A stretch of 64,000 nt of DNA from Bacillus sp. cl95 (GCF_900115925.1 NZ_FOYF01000003.1:124001-188000), one strand, 5' to 3'; positions 24,232 to 32,765 are shown, counted from the first letter of the stretch. The notes: generated from the sequence alone by a model not told the origin. Numbers and translations: made by a program.

Positions 24232-26325
24232 TTGATTGTCGAAAACTATTTGGATAAAGTATATGCCGGTTTTCTTGGAATGAATGCGGGCATTAGACTA
24301 GGTGCCCCGGTAGAGCCCACGGAATGGACGGCAGATAGAATTCAACGGATTTTTGGAGATGTGAAAGGGTATTTGAAAGAGTATAAAACATTTTCAGCTG
24401 ATGATGATGTTAACGGACCTGTCTTCTTTATGAGAGCTCTCTATGACGATGCAGTCGATCGTGAGCTCGAGCCAAGTGATGTGGCAAAAGCATGGCTCAA
24501 TTATTGCCGGGAAGGCATTGGTATGATTTGGTGGGGTGGTGCAGATATCAGCACAGAGCATCGTGCCTATACTAATCTTGTAAAAGGCATCCCTGCTCCG
24601 AAATCGGGATCCATTGTAACGAATGGCGAAATCATGGCCGAACAAATTGGTGGGCAAATCTTTATTGACACATGGGGATGGCTGTTCCCAAATCGTATTG
24701 ATAAAGCGGCGGAATATGCTGGAAAAGCAGCCTCTGTATCCCATGACAGAAACGGGGTATACGGGGCTCGATTTATCGCAGCGTGTATTTCTAAAGCTTT
24801 TCAAGCAACATCCATTAGTGAGATTTTACAAACAGGGTTATCTGTGATTCCAAAAGATTCAACTTATGCGCAAGTTGTTCATGCAGTAAGGGGGTTTCAT
24901 CAGAAGAATCCTCATGAATTTCGGGCATGTCTAACTTTTTTGCACGAGAATTGGGGTTATGACAAATACACTGGCGTTTGTCACATCATTCCCAATGCTG
25001 GAGTTTGTGTATTGGCACTTCTATACGGAGAAGGTGATTTTGCGAGAACTATTGAAATCGCAACGATGTGTGGTTGGGATACCGATTGTAACGCAGGAAG
25101 TGTAGGTTCCATCGTTGGGGTTTTAAATGGGATTGAAAAGATTCCTGAACATTATAGGAAGCCGATCAATGATTGCGTGATTACCTCAAGTGTGGCTGGC
25201 TATTTGAATATCGTCGATCTTCCTACTTTTTCAAAAGAAGTGGTACTTCTTGGGTACCGACTTGCTGGAGAAAAAACTCCAAAAAAGCTGCAGGAGTCAG
25301 TGAAGCGTGGAGAAATTTACTTCAATTTCGATTTACCAGGTTCGACCCATGGGTTTCGTACAAATAATGCATTTAAAACGCTGATTCGTCATTGTGACAC
25401 AATCGGGGAAGGGTCACTTGAAGTGATTTTTGACCGAATGGTAGAAGGGAATAGAAGTAAAATCTTCTATAAGCCGTTTTATCGCTCGTCAGACTTCAGT
25501 GATGAGAAGTACAAACCTGTTTTTTCACCGCAAGCGTATAGTGGACAGATTGTCGAGGCGACGATTTATTTGGATAAATGGCAAGGAGCAGATATATTAA
25601 TCACTCCCTATGTCAGAAATACTTTTACTAAAAAGGACATGATGCTGCATACGATTAAGCTTGCAGATCGAACCTGGAATGATATCACGTTTGTGATTCC
25701 GGATACGAAAGGAGCTGTTATCGATGAAATTGGTTATATGGTCGAAAGTCCATCTCGCCTAAACAGTCGAGCCTTAGGAACGCTCTATATAGATAATTTT
25801 CACATCTATGGTCAAGCGAAATACACGATTGATTTTTCAAAGCAATTTCAGGAGTTCCTTAGTGTTACGCCCTTTTCACATCATAAGGGAAAGTGGATGT
25901 TACAAGGAAACTCTTTAAGGTGTATTTGTGAAGATGAGTGTTATTCGTTTACGGGAAATTACTATACAAAAGATGTGAGGCTTGACGTTCTTATTGAGCC
26001 AACATCAGGTCATAGCCATCTTTTAATTGTGCGTGCTCCGGGCATCCAACGCCAATATCTAGTCGGTTTTGATGGCAAAGACAAAGTATCGTTAATAATG
26101 AATGACTTTGGATTTCGCAGACTGAAAAGTATTCCTTTTCTGTGGGATCACCATAAGTCATACGAGTTTCAGGTTAATTGCAAAGGTGTAGAGATTGAGT
26201 TCTGTATTAATGGGGAAAGGATATTGAATTTTGAAGATAATACGTTTTCTTATGGTATGTATGGTTTCGCTTGTTTGGAAAAAGGTGAAACAGTGATTCA
26301 TAGTTTTAGAGTTAAGGAGTTGTGA
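24232..26325 (+). CDS. Large ADP-ribosylglycohydrolase-family protein with C-terminal beta domain
   Basis: The 697-residue product has an N-terminal ADP-ribosylglycohydrolase domain (about 1-330) with SADDDVNGPVFF and GWDTDCNAGSVGSIVG, fitting the metal sites. The usual GDALG is replaced by AGIRLG, so the substrate may differ from ADP-ribose. Residues ~360-697 look like one or two beta-sandwich modules, perhaps sugar-binding (GLVEI/LamG-like; low confidence). No signal peptide is seen. TTG 24232 follows a perfect GGAGGTGATC. The domain pattern resembles large glycoside-hydrolase-like members of this family rather than DraG. Confidence 0.85.
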   Translation: MIVENYLDKVYAGFLGMNAGIRLGAPVEPTEWTADRIQRIFGDVKGYLKEYKTFSADDDVNGPVFFMRALYDDAVDRELEPSDVAKAWLNYCREGIGMIWWGGADISTEHRAYTNLVKGIPAPKSGSIVTNGEIMAEQIGGQIFIDTWGWLFPNRIDKAAEYAGKAASVSHDRNGVYGARFIAACISKAFQATSISEILQTGLSVIPKDSTYAQVVHAVRGFHQKNPHEFRACLTFLHENWGYDKYTGVCHIIPNAGVCVLALLYGEGDFARTIEIATMCGWDTDCNAGSVGSIVGVLNGIEKIPEHYRKPINDCVITSSVAGYLNIVDLPTFSKEVVLLGYRLAGEKTPKKLQESVKRGEIYFNFDLPGSTHGFRTNNAFKTLIRHCDTIGEGSLEVIFDRMVEGNRSKIFYKPFYRSSDFSDEKYKPVFSPQAYSGQIVEATIYLDKWQGADILITPYVRNTFTKKDMMLHTIKLADRTWNDITFVIPDTKGAVIDEIGYMVESPSRLNSRALGTLYIDNFHIYGQAKYTIDFSKQFQEFLSVTPFSHHKGKWMLQGNSLRCICEDECYSFTGNYYTKDVRLDVLIEPTSGHSHLLIVRAPGIQRQYLVGFDGKDKVSLIMNDFGFRRLKSIPFLWDHHKSYEFQVNCKGVEIEFCINGERILNFEDNTFSYGMYGFACLEKGETVIHSFRVKEL

Positions 26326-26351
26326 ATGTAAAGGTCAATTAAGTCTGTATG

Positions 26352-26381
26352 AAAAAAATGTGCCTGTCAGCAGACAGACAC
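26352..26381 (-). terminator. Terminator of the GNAT gene
   Basis: On the minus strand, stem gtgtctgtc / gacaggcac is followed by attttttt. Confidence 0.85.
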
Positions 26382-26391
26382 GATGTAAAAT

Positions 26392-26898
26392 CTATTTCTT
26401 CAAAAATAAAACCATTAATTCAAGGTCAAAAAATTGGTCTTCAATTTTCAAAGAGTTTATTTCTCGACCATAAATCGTAAATCCTAATGAGGTATATAGT
26501 TTCTTTGCCGTTTCATTGGATGAAGTAACGCCAAGATGAATTTGTTTGATACCAACGAGTGATTGAGCTTTCGAAATCGCGGCTTCCACGAGTCTCCTGC
26601 CAAAAGAGAGGCCACGCTTTTCAGGTGATACGTACATGGCCACGAGGTTGACCCGATGTTCTAGTTTTTTCTTCTGTTCAGGCACGAGTGTTACCACACC
26701 AAATAGTTCAGTGCCATCAAAAGCTCCAAAAGTATAAACGTTTTCTGAAGACAGTCTACTCTCAAAAACTTCTAAACTGAATTCATTTTCTTCTTCAAAG
26801 CTTGCTGCGAAGGCTTCTGGATGATTTTTTAAGGCTTCAAGCCTAAGCTTCTGGTAGGCAGCTGCATCGTCAGCCCTTAATAATCTAATCACGTTCAT
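26392..26898 (-). CDS. GNAT-family N-acetyltransferase
   Basis: The 168-residue product has the GNAT fold with acetyl-CoA loop motif A (VSPEKRGLSFGRRLVEAAI; R-G-x-x-x-G variant) and motif B (GVTSSNETAKKLYTSLGFTIYG). It probably acetylates a small molecule or peptide amine; the substrate is unknown. AGAGGGGGTT precedes the ATG. It is monocistronic and convergent with the large glycohydrolase gene. Confidence 0.9.
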   Translation of the reverse strand: MNVIRLLRADDAAAYQKLRLEALKNHPEAFAASFEEENEFSLEVFESRLSSENVYTFGAFDGTELFGVVTLVPEQKKKLEHRVNLVAMYVSPEKRGLSFGRRLVEAAISKAQSLVGIKQIHLGVTSSNETAKKLYTSLGFTIYGREINSLKIEDQFFDLELMVLFLKK

Positions 26899-27061
26899 AA
26901 CCCCCTCTTATTCTTCTTGTTAATTAATTATGAGAGTTTGTCAGTAATATTACAAGTTCATTTCATTCCATAGAATCCCGTTTAAATCTATTAGGAGCGG
27001 AAATAGAAAGAGGTAACATGAGAGTCATTCGATTTTTAAAAATAGCTATGTAAAAATTGTC

Positions 27062-27264
27062 TGTTGATTTCCGCTCCCGTCGCTTGCTTTCCGGTACGAA
27101 TTTTTGAAAAACCCTAATGCCGGCTTTTTCAAGAGCAAATTCGTCTTGGGGGCGTTCGCCGAGCCTCCTCGTTGCTATCGCTCCTGCGGGGTCTCGTCTG
27201 TAACGCTAATCCCCCAGGAGTCAAGCGCCTTCCACTCCAATCAACGAACTGCAGAAAATCAACA
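27062..27264. repeat. Dispersed Bacillus-type repeat with terminal inverted repeats and an internal hairpin insert
   Basis: The element opens TGTTGATTTCCGCTCC and closes with CACTCCAATCAACG and AAATCAACA, so its ends are inverted copies of TGTTGATTT. The core (gcctcctcg...tcctgcggggtctc, ggagtcaagcgcctt) is a structured GC-rich repeat I recognise from many Bacillus genomes. A segment at about 27103-27157, which forms its own hairpin (acgaattt...aaattcgt, tgaaaaa...tttttca), interrupts the usual core sequence. The rest of the 409-bp gap is featureless. Confidence 0.75.
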
Positions 27265-27307
27265 ATGTACTTTATCATAGTCTGAAAAATAGAAAGGAGA
27301 AGGCAGC

Positions 27308-27511
27308 ATGTATAAACAACCCAATGAACTTACAAAAGTCACTTTTTATCAGGAAGATACAGAAATCAAACTCAGAAGATCAACGCTTAGCGGCTTCCAA
27401 CAACCTATTTTTCTTGGGGGGCACGGAAGTGTGAAACAATATTGCAGTGCGGAGCCTGAATTGGAATTGCCATCCACCATTGATTATATTGTCGCTACTG
27501 CTGGAGGGTGA
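27308..27511 (+). pseudogene. OsmC-like peroxiredoxin, N-terminal fragment
   Basis: The 67-residue frame resembles the first half of OsmC-like proteins (LRRSTLSGFQQPIFLGGHGS..., then STIDYIVATAGG). In the family the next residue is the first redox cysteine (GGC). Here the codon at that point is TGA, and 8 codons later another stop follows with no recognisable remainder. The active-site Cys and the whole C-terminal half are missing, so the product cannot be a working peroxidase. GAAAGGAGAAGGCAGC gives it a good ribosome site, so a short peptide may still be made. Confidence 0.6.
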
Positions 27512-27606
27512 AAAATCTAGAATTGATCGAAGTGTAATCATTTGAAACCACTGACATATGTCGTAACGGGTTTACTTCAGAGATGCAAACAAGTAAATAT
27601 CAAATC

Positions 27607-27637
27607 AAAACGCACTGGATTTCACAGTGCGTTTTTT
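27607..27637 (+). terminator. Rho-independent terminator
   Basis: Stem aacgcactg / cagtgcgtt followed by six T, downstream of the OsmC-like fragment. Confidence 0.9.
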
Positions 27638-27941
27638 AGTGTTATATCAACGATAATCTAAATTTTTGTTGCTAAATCTTATATTCATTTACATATATGT
27701 TAACAAGGGCAGAAATAATTATTGGAGGGTATGGGAATTATGTGTGATTAGGGAAATGTATTAATCCTGAATATGATGGATTTTTTTAAGGTAATCAGTA
27801 CTTTTATGATAAGCTAAAAATAAAGATTTTGAAAATTTGTTATTCAACAAAGGTAGTAGGAGTGTTTAATAATATTTGAATTTAAGCTATCCAAACATTG
27901 AATATAAAAGATATAGTAACAATTCTAGAGGGAGTGATGGG
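27638..27941. other. 304-bp AT-rich gap
   Basis: No gene with a ribosome site is visible. The coding-like frame of the following gene can be extended to 27876, but its proper ribosome site is at about 27928. The region probably holds the SdpI-family gene promoter. Confidence 0.4.
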
Positions 27942-28283
27942 GTGGAAATTGTTATTTCATATTTCACCATTTATTTAATTCCAATCCTAATGATTATTAT
28001 TGGAGTATTTATTAAATTGAAAGCTCCAAAACAAATTAATTTTTTTTATGGCTATCGTACTCAACGTTCTATGTCTTCTCAAGAAGCTTGGGATTATGCA
28101 CAACAATTGTTAGGGAAGTATTCCCTCCGAATAGGTATCAGTTTAATTCCAATCGGGAATCTGTTTCTATTGATTTTGCCTTTTTCTTTGGATGTTATTA
28201 CGTTGATAAATTTAGGGGTAGGAGTGATTTGTTTGTTAATTCCTATTTTGTTTATCGAAAAAGAATTAAAAAAGAAATTTTGA
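27942..28283 (+). CDS. SdpI-family small membrane protein
   Basis: The 113-residue product has three hydrophobic segments and the SdpI signature INFFYGYRTQRSMSSQEAWDYAQQL between helices 1 and 2. SdpI of B. subtilis is the immunity protein against the SdpC toxin; stand-alone homologues are common and mostly of unknown role. There is no sdpABC operon or ArsR-type sdpR nearby. GTG 27942 is chosen because GAGGGAGTGAT lies 7-8 nt upstream. Confidence 0.82.
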   Translation: MEIVISYFTIYLIPILMIIIGVFIKLKAPKQINFFYGYRTQRSMSSQEAWDYAQQLLGKYSLRIGISLIPIGNLFLLILPFSLDVITLINLGVGVICLLIPILFIEKELKKKF

Positions 28284-28550
28284 AATTATTTTCAACAATC
28301 GGGTGTATAAATAAAAAAGTAAATGAAGAAGAAATGGGCTTAGAGGAAAATTTCCACTATGCCGGAATCTATGTGAAAGTTGGTTATTGAAAACAGTCCA
28401 TTGAGAGAATAATTTTCTATTAGCTGATCTCTATCTGGGGGAATTGAGTTTCCTCTTGGCACATTCCATCAATATATTGTTTGTTTTAGAATATTCTGGC
28501 TTGCCTCTTCGGCTTTTTATCATTAAGATAATTTTAAAAGTTGAGAGTGG

Positions 28551-29150
28551 GTGGAGGGAATGACAAAAATATTGCCACCTGGACAATTTGAAACGGAAAA
28601 GTGGCCGATTCTTCATAAAGGTGATGTTTATTCATTTAATAGAACATATTGGACCTTTCTCTTATTTGGTGAAGTCGAGGAAGAAGTAACACTCTCATAC
28701 GACCAATTCATGGAACTTCCTAAAAGTGTTTCGACGATCAATATGCATTGTGTAACGACTTGGTCAAAATTTGGAACCACGTTTGAGGGGATTGCGCTAA
28801 GTGAGTTATTGAAGCTTGTGAAGCTCAAAGATGATGTAAAGTATGTGAAGATTTATGGATATTATAATGGTGATCGTTTCGGTTATTCAGCCAATCTTCC
28901 GCTTGAGCCACTTATGGGAGACGATTCATTATTTGTTTTTCGTTGGAAAGATGCCAAAAACGATTGGCAAAATATTGATCCAAAGCATGGCTATCCAGTG
29001 CGTTACATACCACCGGAAACCTTTTATCTATGGAAAGGGAGCAAGTGGGTTTCAGGTATCAAATTCATGAAGGAAGATGAAGAAGGATTTTGGGAGGAGT
29101 TTGGTTATTCAATGGCTGCCAACCCTTTTAAAGAAGAAAGATTTCGTTAA
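28551..29150 (+). CDS. Sulfite-oxidase-like molybdopterin-binding protein
   Basis: The 199-residue product is a compact sulfite-oxidase/MsrP-type molybdenum-cofactor domain. It has the cofactor-ligating Cys in INMHCVTTWS (about 72), FEGIALSELL, and the C-terminal RYIPPETFYLWKGSKWVSGIKFM pattern. It lacks a Tat or Sec signal and a heme domain, so it is a cytosolic oxidoreductase of unknown substrate. The start is uncertain: GTG 28551 and ATG 28560 both lie near GGTGGAGGG. Confidence 0.87.
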   Translation: MEGMTKILPPGQFETEKWPILHKGDVYSFNRTYWTFLLFGEVEEEVTLSYDQFMELPKSVSTINMHCVTTWSKFGTTFEGIALSELLKLVKLKDDVKYVKIYGYYNGDRFGYSANLPLEPLMGDDSLFVFRWKDAKNDWQNIDPKHGYPVRYIPPETFYLWKGSKWVSGIKFMKEDEEGFWEEFGYSMAANPFKEERFR

Positions 29151-29162
29151 TATTACGTGGAA

Positions 29163-29203
29163 AAGTAGTATGGTCTCGCATTGAAACCATACTACTTTTT
29201 TGT
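29163..29203 (+). terminator. Rho-independent terminator
   Basis: Stem aagtagtatggt / accatactactt followed by TTTTTT. Confidence 0.9.
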
Positions 29204-29303
29204 TCAATAGACAGGTATGAAGTAATTAGTGACCGTTAATAATTGGAGAAGTGAGGAAATTATGTTCTGGTGTGAAAGTTCAGAAAATTTATTCTTAAGA
29301 TTC

Positions 29304-29351
29304 TTGCAAAAATTCGAATGGCATGGTAAAATAAAAACGAACATAAGTTCT
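29304..29351 (+). promoter_or_regulatory. Sigma-A promoter with LexA-like box
   Basis: TTGCAA (29304-29309), 17 bp, TAAAAT (29327-29332, with TGG extension). CGAACATAAGTTCT at 29338-29351 matches the Bacillus LexA consensus CGAACRNRYGTTYG/C in 12 of 14 positions and overlaps the expected transcription start. Confidence 0.55.
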
Positions 29352-29387
29352 CTTTTTGTTCGAAAAATAAAATGAAGAGGTGTTCTC

Positions 29388-29819
29388 ATGGTATTAGCTA
29401 TTTATCCTTATTTGGTTACAAATGGTAACGGACAGGAAGCAGTAAAGTTTTATGAAAACGCATTAAATGCAGAAGTAATTGGTATTCAAACTTTTGGTGA
29501 AATGCCTGAGAGTCCTGAATATCCGATTCCAACAGAGGCAAAAGACCGCATTATGCATGCAAACTTAAAAGTGGGTAGTACATATTTAATGATATCTGAT
29601 ACATTTCCAGGTCAACCACACCAAGTTGGAACAAATGTAACGATTGCTATTATGATTTCAAACGTTGAAAAAGCTAGAGAAGTCTTCGGTAAATTAGAAG
29701 ATGGCGGACAAGTAACAATGCCACTTCAGGAAACTTTCTGGAGTCCATTATACGGTCAACTAACCGACAAATTTGGGGTATCTTGGCAAATCTCAACTGA
29801 AACTAATGAAAATAAATAG
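29388..29819 (+). CDS. PhnB/YjdN-like VOC-family protein
   Basis: The 143-residue product has the PhnB-type glyoxalase fold: AIYPYLVTNGNGQEAVKFYENAL, HANLKVGSTYLMISD and a C-terminal WSPLYGQLTDKFGVSWQIS. Members form dimers; most have no proven activity and are annotated as 3-demethylubiquinone-methyltransferase-like in error. GAAGAGGTGTTCTC precedes the ATG. The promoter carries a LexA-like box, so DNA-damage regulation is possible. Confidence 0.87.
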   Translation: MVLAIYPYLVTNGNGQEAVKFYENALNAEVIGIQTFGEMPESPEYPIPTEAKDRIMHANLKVGSTYLMISDTFPGQPHQVGTNVTIAIMISNVEKAREVFGKLEDGGQVTMPLQETFWSPLYGQLTDKFGVSWQISTETNENK

Positions 29820-29948
29820 GCGATATTAAATAAAGTCTAATCCCTGTTTCCCCTATCCTTCTTCCAACTAAATCAGGTCTTATTTACTAATTTTTCACAT
29901 ATTTATTAGTGAAAGGACTTATTTCCTAAGATGAAGGAGGAGGAAACA

Positions 29949-30338
29949 ATGGGCGTGAAGTTTATTAAGATTTCCGTCGTGTATTTTGTCGTTGGTGTGT
30001 GTCTAGGGATGTACATGTCGATGAATGAAGTTTTCACTTTCACTCCGGTCCATGTCCATATCAATTTACTTGGGTGGACGGCTATGACCCTTTTCGGACT
30101 TATTTATGTTGTATTTCCTAAAGCAGCTGAAACCACATTAGCGAAAGTGCATTTCTGGATTCACAACATTTGTTTACCAATCATGATGGTCGGGCTAGCA
30201 CTACTTGTTTCTGGAAATGAAAACGGTCACATTCCAGTAGCAGTTGGATCTACAGTACTAATCATTGGTATTATCCTGTTTGCGATCAATGTCTTGAAGA
30301 ATGTGAAGGCTGGAGAAGAGAGTAAGCAAGCAGGCTAA
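29949..30338 (+). CDS. Small heme-copper-oxidase-subunit-I-like membrane protein
   Basis: The 129-residue product has four membrane helices with two His in VHVHINLLGWTAM and a further His in KVHFWIHNI, a pattern reminiscent of cbb3/NorB-type subunit I helices. Such short proteins are usually annotated 'cytochrome-c oxidase' in Bacillus, but they lack the full ligand set and cannot be a complete oxidase. A heme-binding or assembly role is possible. ATG 29949 follows GAAGGAGGAGGAAACA. Confidence 0.75.
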   Translation: MGVKFIKISVVYFVVGVCLGMYMSMNEVFTFTPVHVHINLLGWTAMTLFGLIYVVFPKAAETTLAKVHFWIHNICLPIMMVGLALLVSGNENGHIPVAVGSTVLIIGIILFAINVLKNVKAGEESKQAG

Positions 30339-30377
30339 ACTAATCGTGAATAGATGTATGGATATATGCCATTCCAA

Positions 30378-30417
30378 CCGAGAATACAAAACCTAAGGGT
30401 TTATTCTCGGTTTTTTT
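30378..30417 (+). terminator. Rho-independent terminator
   Basis: Stem ccgagaata / tattctcgg followed by seven T. Confidence 0.9.
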
Positions 30418-30522
30418 GTATTTAGAAACCAAACCGCACTAGAGTGGCCCCAAAAATGACAAATAGAAAACTCTTTTAACTTAATCTAATGAAGAGTTAT
30501 GTTAAAATAAGGAAAAGATATT

Positions 30523-31335
30523 ATGTTCAAAATATCTAATGGGAGGAGAGGATTTCTCATACGCATACAAGAAAAGATTTTTTTATCATTAGTCTCACTG
30601 ACCTTTCTCATCGGTATTATAGTGACTTCATTAGAAATGTGGATTTTTGCTCTTTTCACTATTTTAATGAACTCCATTTACTATATTTTTCATAAAGAAT
30701 ATCGATTATTGTCTTCATTACTGAACTCTTTTCTCGTGGGTTTCCTATTCTTTCAGATTGCTAGCAACCAATTAGGAGACTTGGAAATCACAAAAGAGTT
30801 AATAATCCTGCTTAATCGCTGTCTGCTTATTATCATTATTTTGGCTATGATCTTTTCTCAAATCTTGAACAAGCGGAGAATCACATTTTTCACAAAAATA
30901 CCAGAATGGTCTAGAAGAATTTCATTGCCTTTCCATTCTATTAGGCTATCGTATTTTTTATTAATTTCTTTTTTATTTTCCTTCACTATTCTAATACCTC
31001 CATTTTTCTTAAAAGAGACCGATATAGATTCAGTATTGCTTTTTGCATTATTCTTTTCTTTCATAAATGCTACTCTTGAAGAGTTCATTTGGAGAGGAAT
31101 CTTACTTTCTGGTCTAAGAGAATATGTTTCTTCTTTTTATGCAATCATCATAACGAGTCTTGGTTTTGGTCTTTACCATATTTCCATCGGAATTCCTCTT
31201 ATATTTAGTTTGCTTTTTGCTTTTGGGGGACTTTTTTACTCCATAGTAGTGTTAAAATCCAACAGTATTTATCCAGCAATCCTTCTTCATATTGTCATCA
31301 ATATCGGGATGGTATTGAATGGATGGATTATTTAA
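30523..31335 (+). CDS. CPBP-family intramembrane metalloprotease
   Basis: The 270-residue product has about eight membrane segments and the CPBP (CAAX protease/bacteriocin-processing) motifs: LEEFIWRG (EExxxR), FGLYHIS and a final HIVIN. These supply the two Glu and two His that bind the catalytic metal. Bacterial members act in peptide maturation, bacteriocin immunity or membrane-protein turnover. The ribosome site (AAGGAAAAG) is moderate. No bacteriocin gene is adjacent. Confidence 0.85.
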   Translation: MFKISNGRRGFLIRIQEKIFLSLVSLTFLIGIIVTSLEMWIFALFTILMNSIYYIFHKEYRLLSSLLNSFLVGFLFFQIASNQLGDLEITKELIILLNRCLLIIIILAMIFSQILNKRRITFFTKIPEWSRRISLPFHSIRLSYFLLISFLFSFTILIPPFFLKETDIDSVLLFALFFSFINATLEEFIWRGILLSGLREYVSSFYAIIITSLGFGLYHISIGIPLIFSLLFAFGGLFYSIVVLKSNSIYPAILLHIVINIGMVLNGWII

Positions 31336-31378
31336 GCTCTTTACCAGGTAAGTTCATTTTTTGAGGTGTATAGATAAT

Positions 31379-31549
31379 ATGAAAACTATATTTGTAGACT
31401 GGGGACAATCAAGGGTGATGTTAACATGGAAAGCTAGTACTCAGCTTCCAGATAGAGTTAAGATTACAAGTGTTCACGGCATTTGTTTTTATCATTTTCC
31501 GACAGAAGACTCCCTCTTCAATCGTGTGAAGGGCTATGCCCAACGATAA
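31379..31549 (+). pseudogene. NUDIX hydrolase, N-terminal fragment (interrupted)
   Basis: The first ~38 residues (MKTIFVDWGQSRVMLTWKAS..., ITSVHGICFY) are the N-terminus of a NUDIX protein; the remaining residues and stop come from the inserted element. The second part of the gene resumes at about 32843. Joining 31492 to 32843 restores the frame as HGICFY-QEDKLVLVDL, so the gene was intact before insertion. GAGGTG lies upstream of the ATG. Confidence 0.8.
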
Positions 31550-31597
31550 GGGGGAGATAAATGTCGGTTGGCGTTAGCCAAAATATTCCCCTTATGA

Positions 31598-31618
31598 TAT
31601 AATGAGAACATACATTCG
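31598..31618 (+). promoter_or_regulatory. tnpB promoter with LexA-like sequence
   Basis: TGATATAAT (-10 at 31598-31603) is followed immediately by AGAACATACATTCG (31605-31618), which keeps 12 of 14 positions of the LexA consensus but breaks the second GTTC to ATTC. The promoter call is better supported than the operator. Confidence 0.45.
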
Positions 31619-31643
31619 TATTAAAGCGAGGGGGTGAGTACCA

Positions 31644-32765
31644 GTGTTAGTGAACAAAGCATATAAATTTCGTATCTATCCAAATAAAGAACAAGAAGTT
31701 TTAATTGCGAAAACGATTGGGTGTAGTCGGTTTGTATTCAATCGCTTTTTAGCACGGTGGAATGACACTTACAATGAAACAGGTAAAGGTTTGACTTACA
31801 ACTCATGTTCAGCAGAATTAACACATCTAAAGAAGGAGTTAACATGGTTGCAAGAAGTAGATAGTATCTCGTTACAATCCACGCTGAAACATCTCGCAGA
31901 TGCGTTTTCTCGATTTTTCAAAGGGCAGAACGCTGTCCCACGTTACAAGTCAAAGAAGAACAGAGTGCAATCCTACACAACCAAGCAGACAAACGGAAAT
32001 ATTGCCATCAAAGGCAACAAAATCAAATTACCTAAACTCGGTATGGTTCGCTTTGCGAAAAGTCGTGAAGCAGAAGGTCGTATTCTCTCTGCTACGGTAA
32101 GACGAAATTCCAGTGGTAAATACTTTGTTTCCCTTCTTGCAGAAGTTGAAATTCAACCATTTGCAAAGACAGGTTCTTCTGTTGGAGTAGATCTTGGGCT
32201 GAAAGATTTTGCAATTCTAAGCACAGGTGAAGTATTTTCTAATCCAAAGTGGTTTCGCACTTTAGAAGAAAAGTTAGCAAAAACACAACGTATTCTTTCC
32301 AGACGTACAAAAGGTTCATCTAATTGGCATAAACAACGTGTCAAAGTGGCAAGGATCCACGAACGCATTACGAATGCAAGAGCCGACTACTTGCAAAAAA
32401 TCTCCACCTACATCATCAAAAATCACGATGTTGTAGGAATCGAAGATTTGCAAGTAACGAATTTGTTGAAAAATCACAAACTCGCTAAAGCAATTAGCGA
32501 AGTATCATGGTCACAATTCAGAACGATGGTAGAGTACAAGGCAAAATGGTACGGCAAACAAGTGGTGGTCGTATCAAAAACATTTGCCAGCTCCCAACTA
32601 TGTTCGTGTTGTGGATACCAAAATAAAGACGTTAAGAACCTCAATTTGCGTGAGTGGGAATGTCCTTCTTGTGACTCACATCACCAAAGAGATATTAACG
32701 CAGGACAAAATCTAAAGAACGAAGCCATAAGACTTCTAACTGTCGGAACGACAGGGATAGCCTAA
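31644..32765 (+). CDS. tnpB: TnpB RNA-guided nuclease
   Basis: The 373-residue product is a complete TnpB: helical N-terminal OrfB_IS605 domain ([11 protein letters not shown]), split RuvC with D183 (GVDLGLKD), E267 (VGIEDLQ) and D350 ([11 protein letters not shown]), and a zinc ribbon with C320/C323 and C340/C343 (CSCCG, CPSC). All catalytic residues are present. TnpB proteins cut DNA using an RNA made from the element's right end and promote retention of the element. GTG 31644 follows GAGGGGGTGAGTACCA. Confidence 0.95.
   Translation: MLVNKAYKFRIYPNKEQEVLIAKTIGCSRFVFNRFLARWNDTYNETGKGLTYNSCSAELTHLKKELTWLQEVDSISLQSTLKHLADAFSRFFKGQNAVPRYKSKKNRVQSYTTKQTNGNIAIKGNKIKLPKLGMVRFAKSREAEGRILSATVRRNSSGKYFVSLLAEVEIQPFAKTGSSVGVDLGLKDFAILSTGEVFSNPKWFRTLEEKLAKTQRILSRRTKGSSNWHKQRVKVARIHERITNARADYLQKISTYIIKNHDVVGIEDLQVTNLLKNHKLAKAISEVSWSQFRTMVEYKAKWYGKQVVVVSKTFASSQLCSCCGYQNKDVKNLNLREWECPSCDSHHQRDINAGQNLKNEAIRLLTVGTTGIA

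Noticed and set aside
27308-27540. UGA-encoded selenocysteine in the OsmC-like frame
   Set aside because: The next in-frame stop comes 8 codons later, no C-terminal half is recognisable, and no SECIS-like structure is apparent, so nonsense decay is simpler.
31553-31602. 13-codon frame with a ribosome-like site in the left end of the TnpB element
   Set aside because: The sequence is better explained as a hairpin (ataaggggga / ttccccttat) of the element end.
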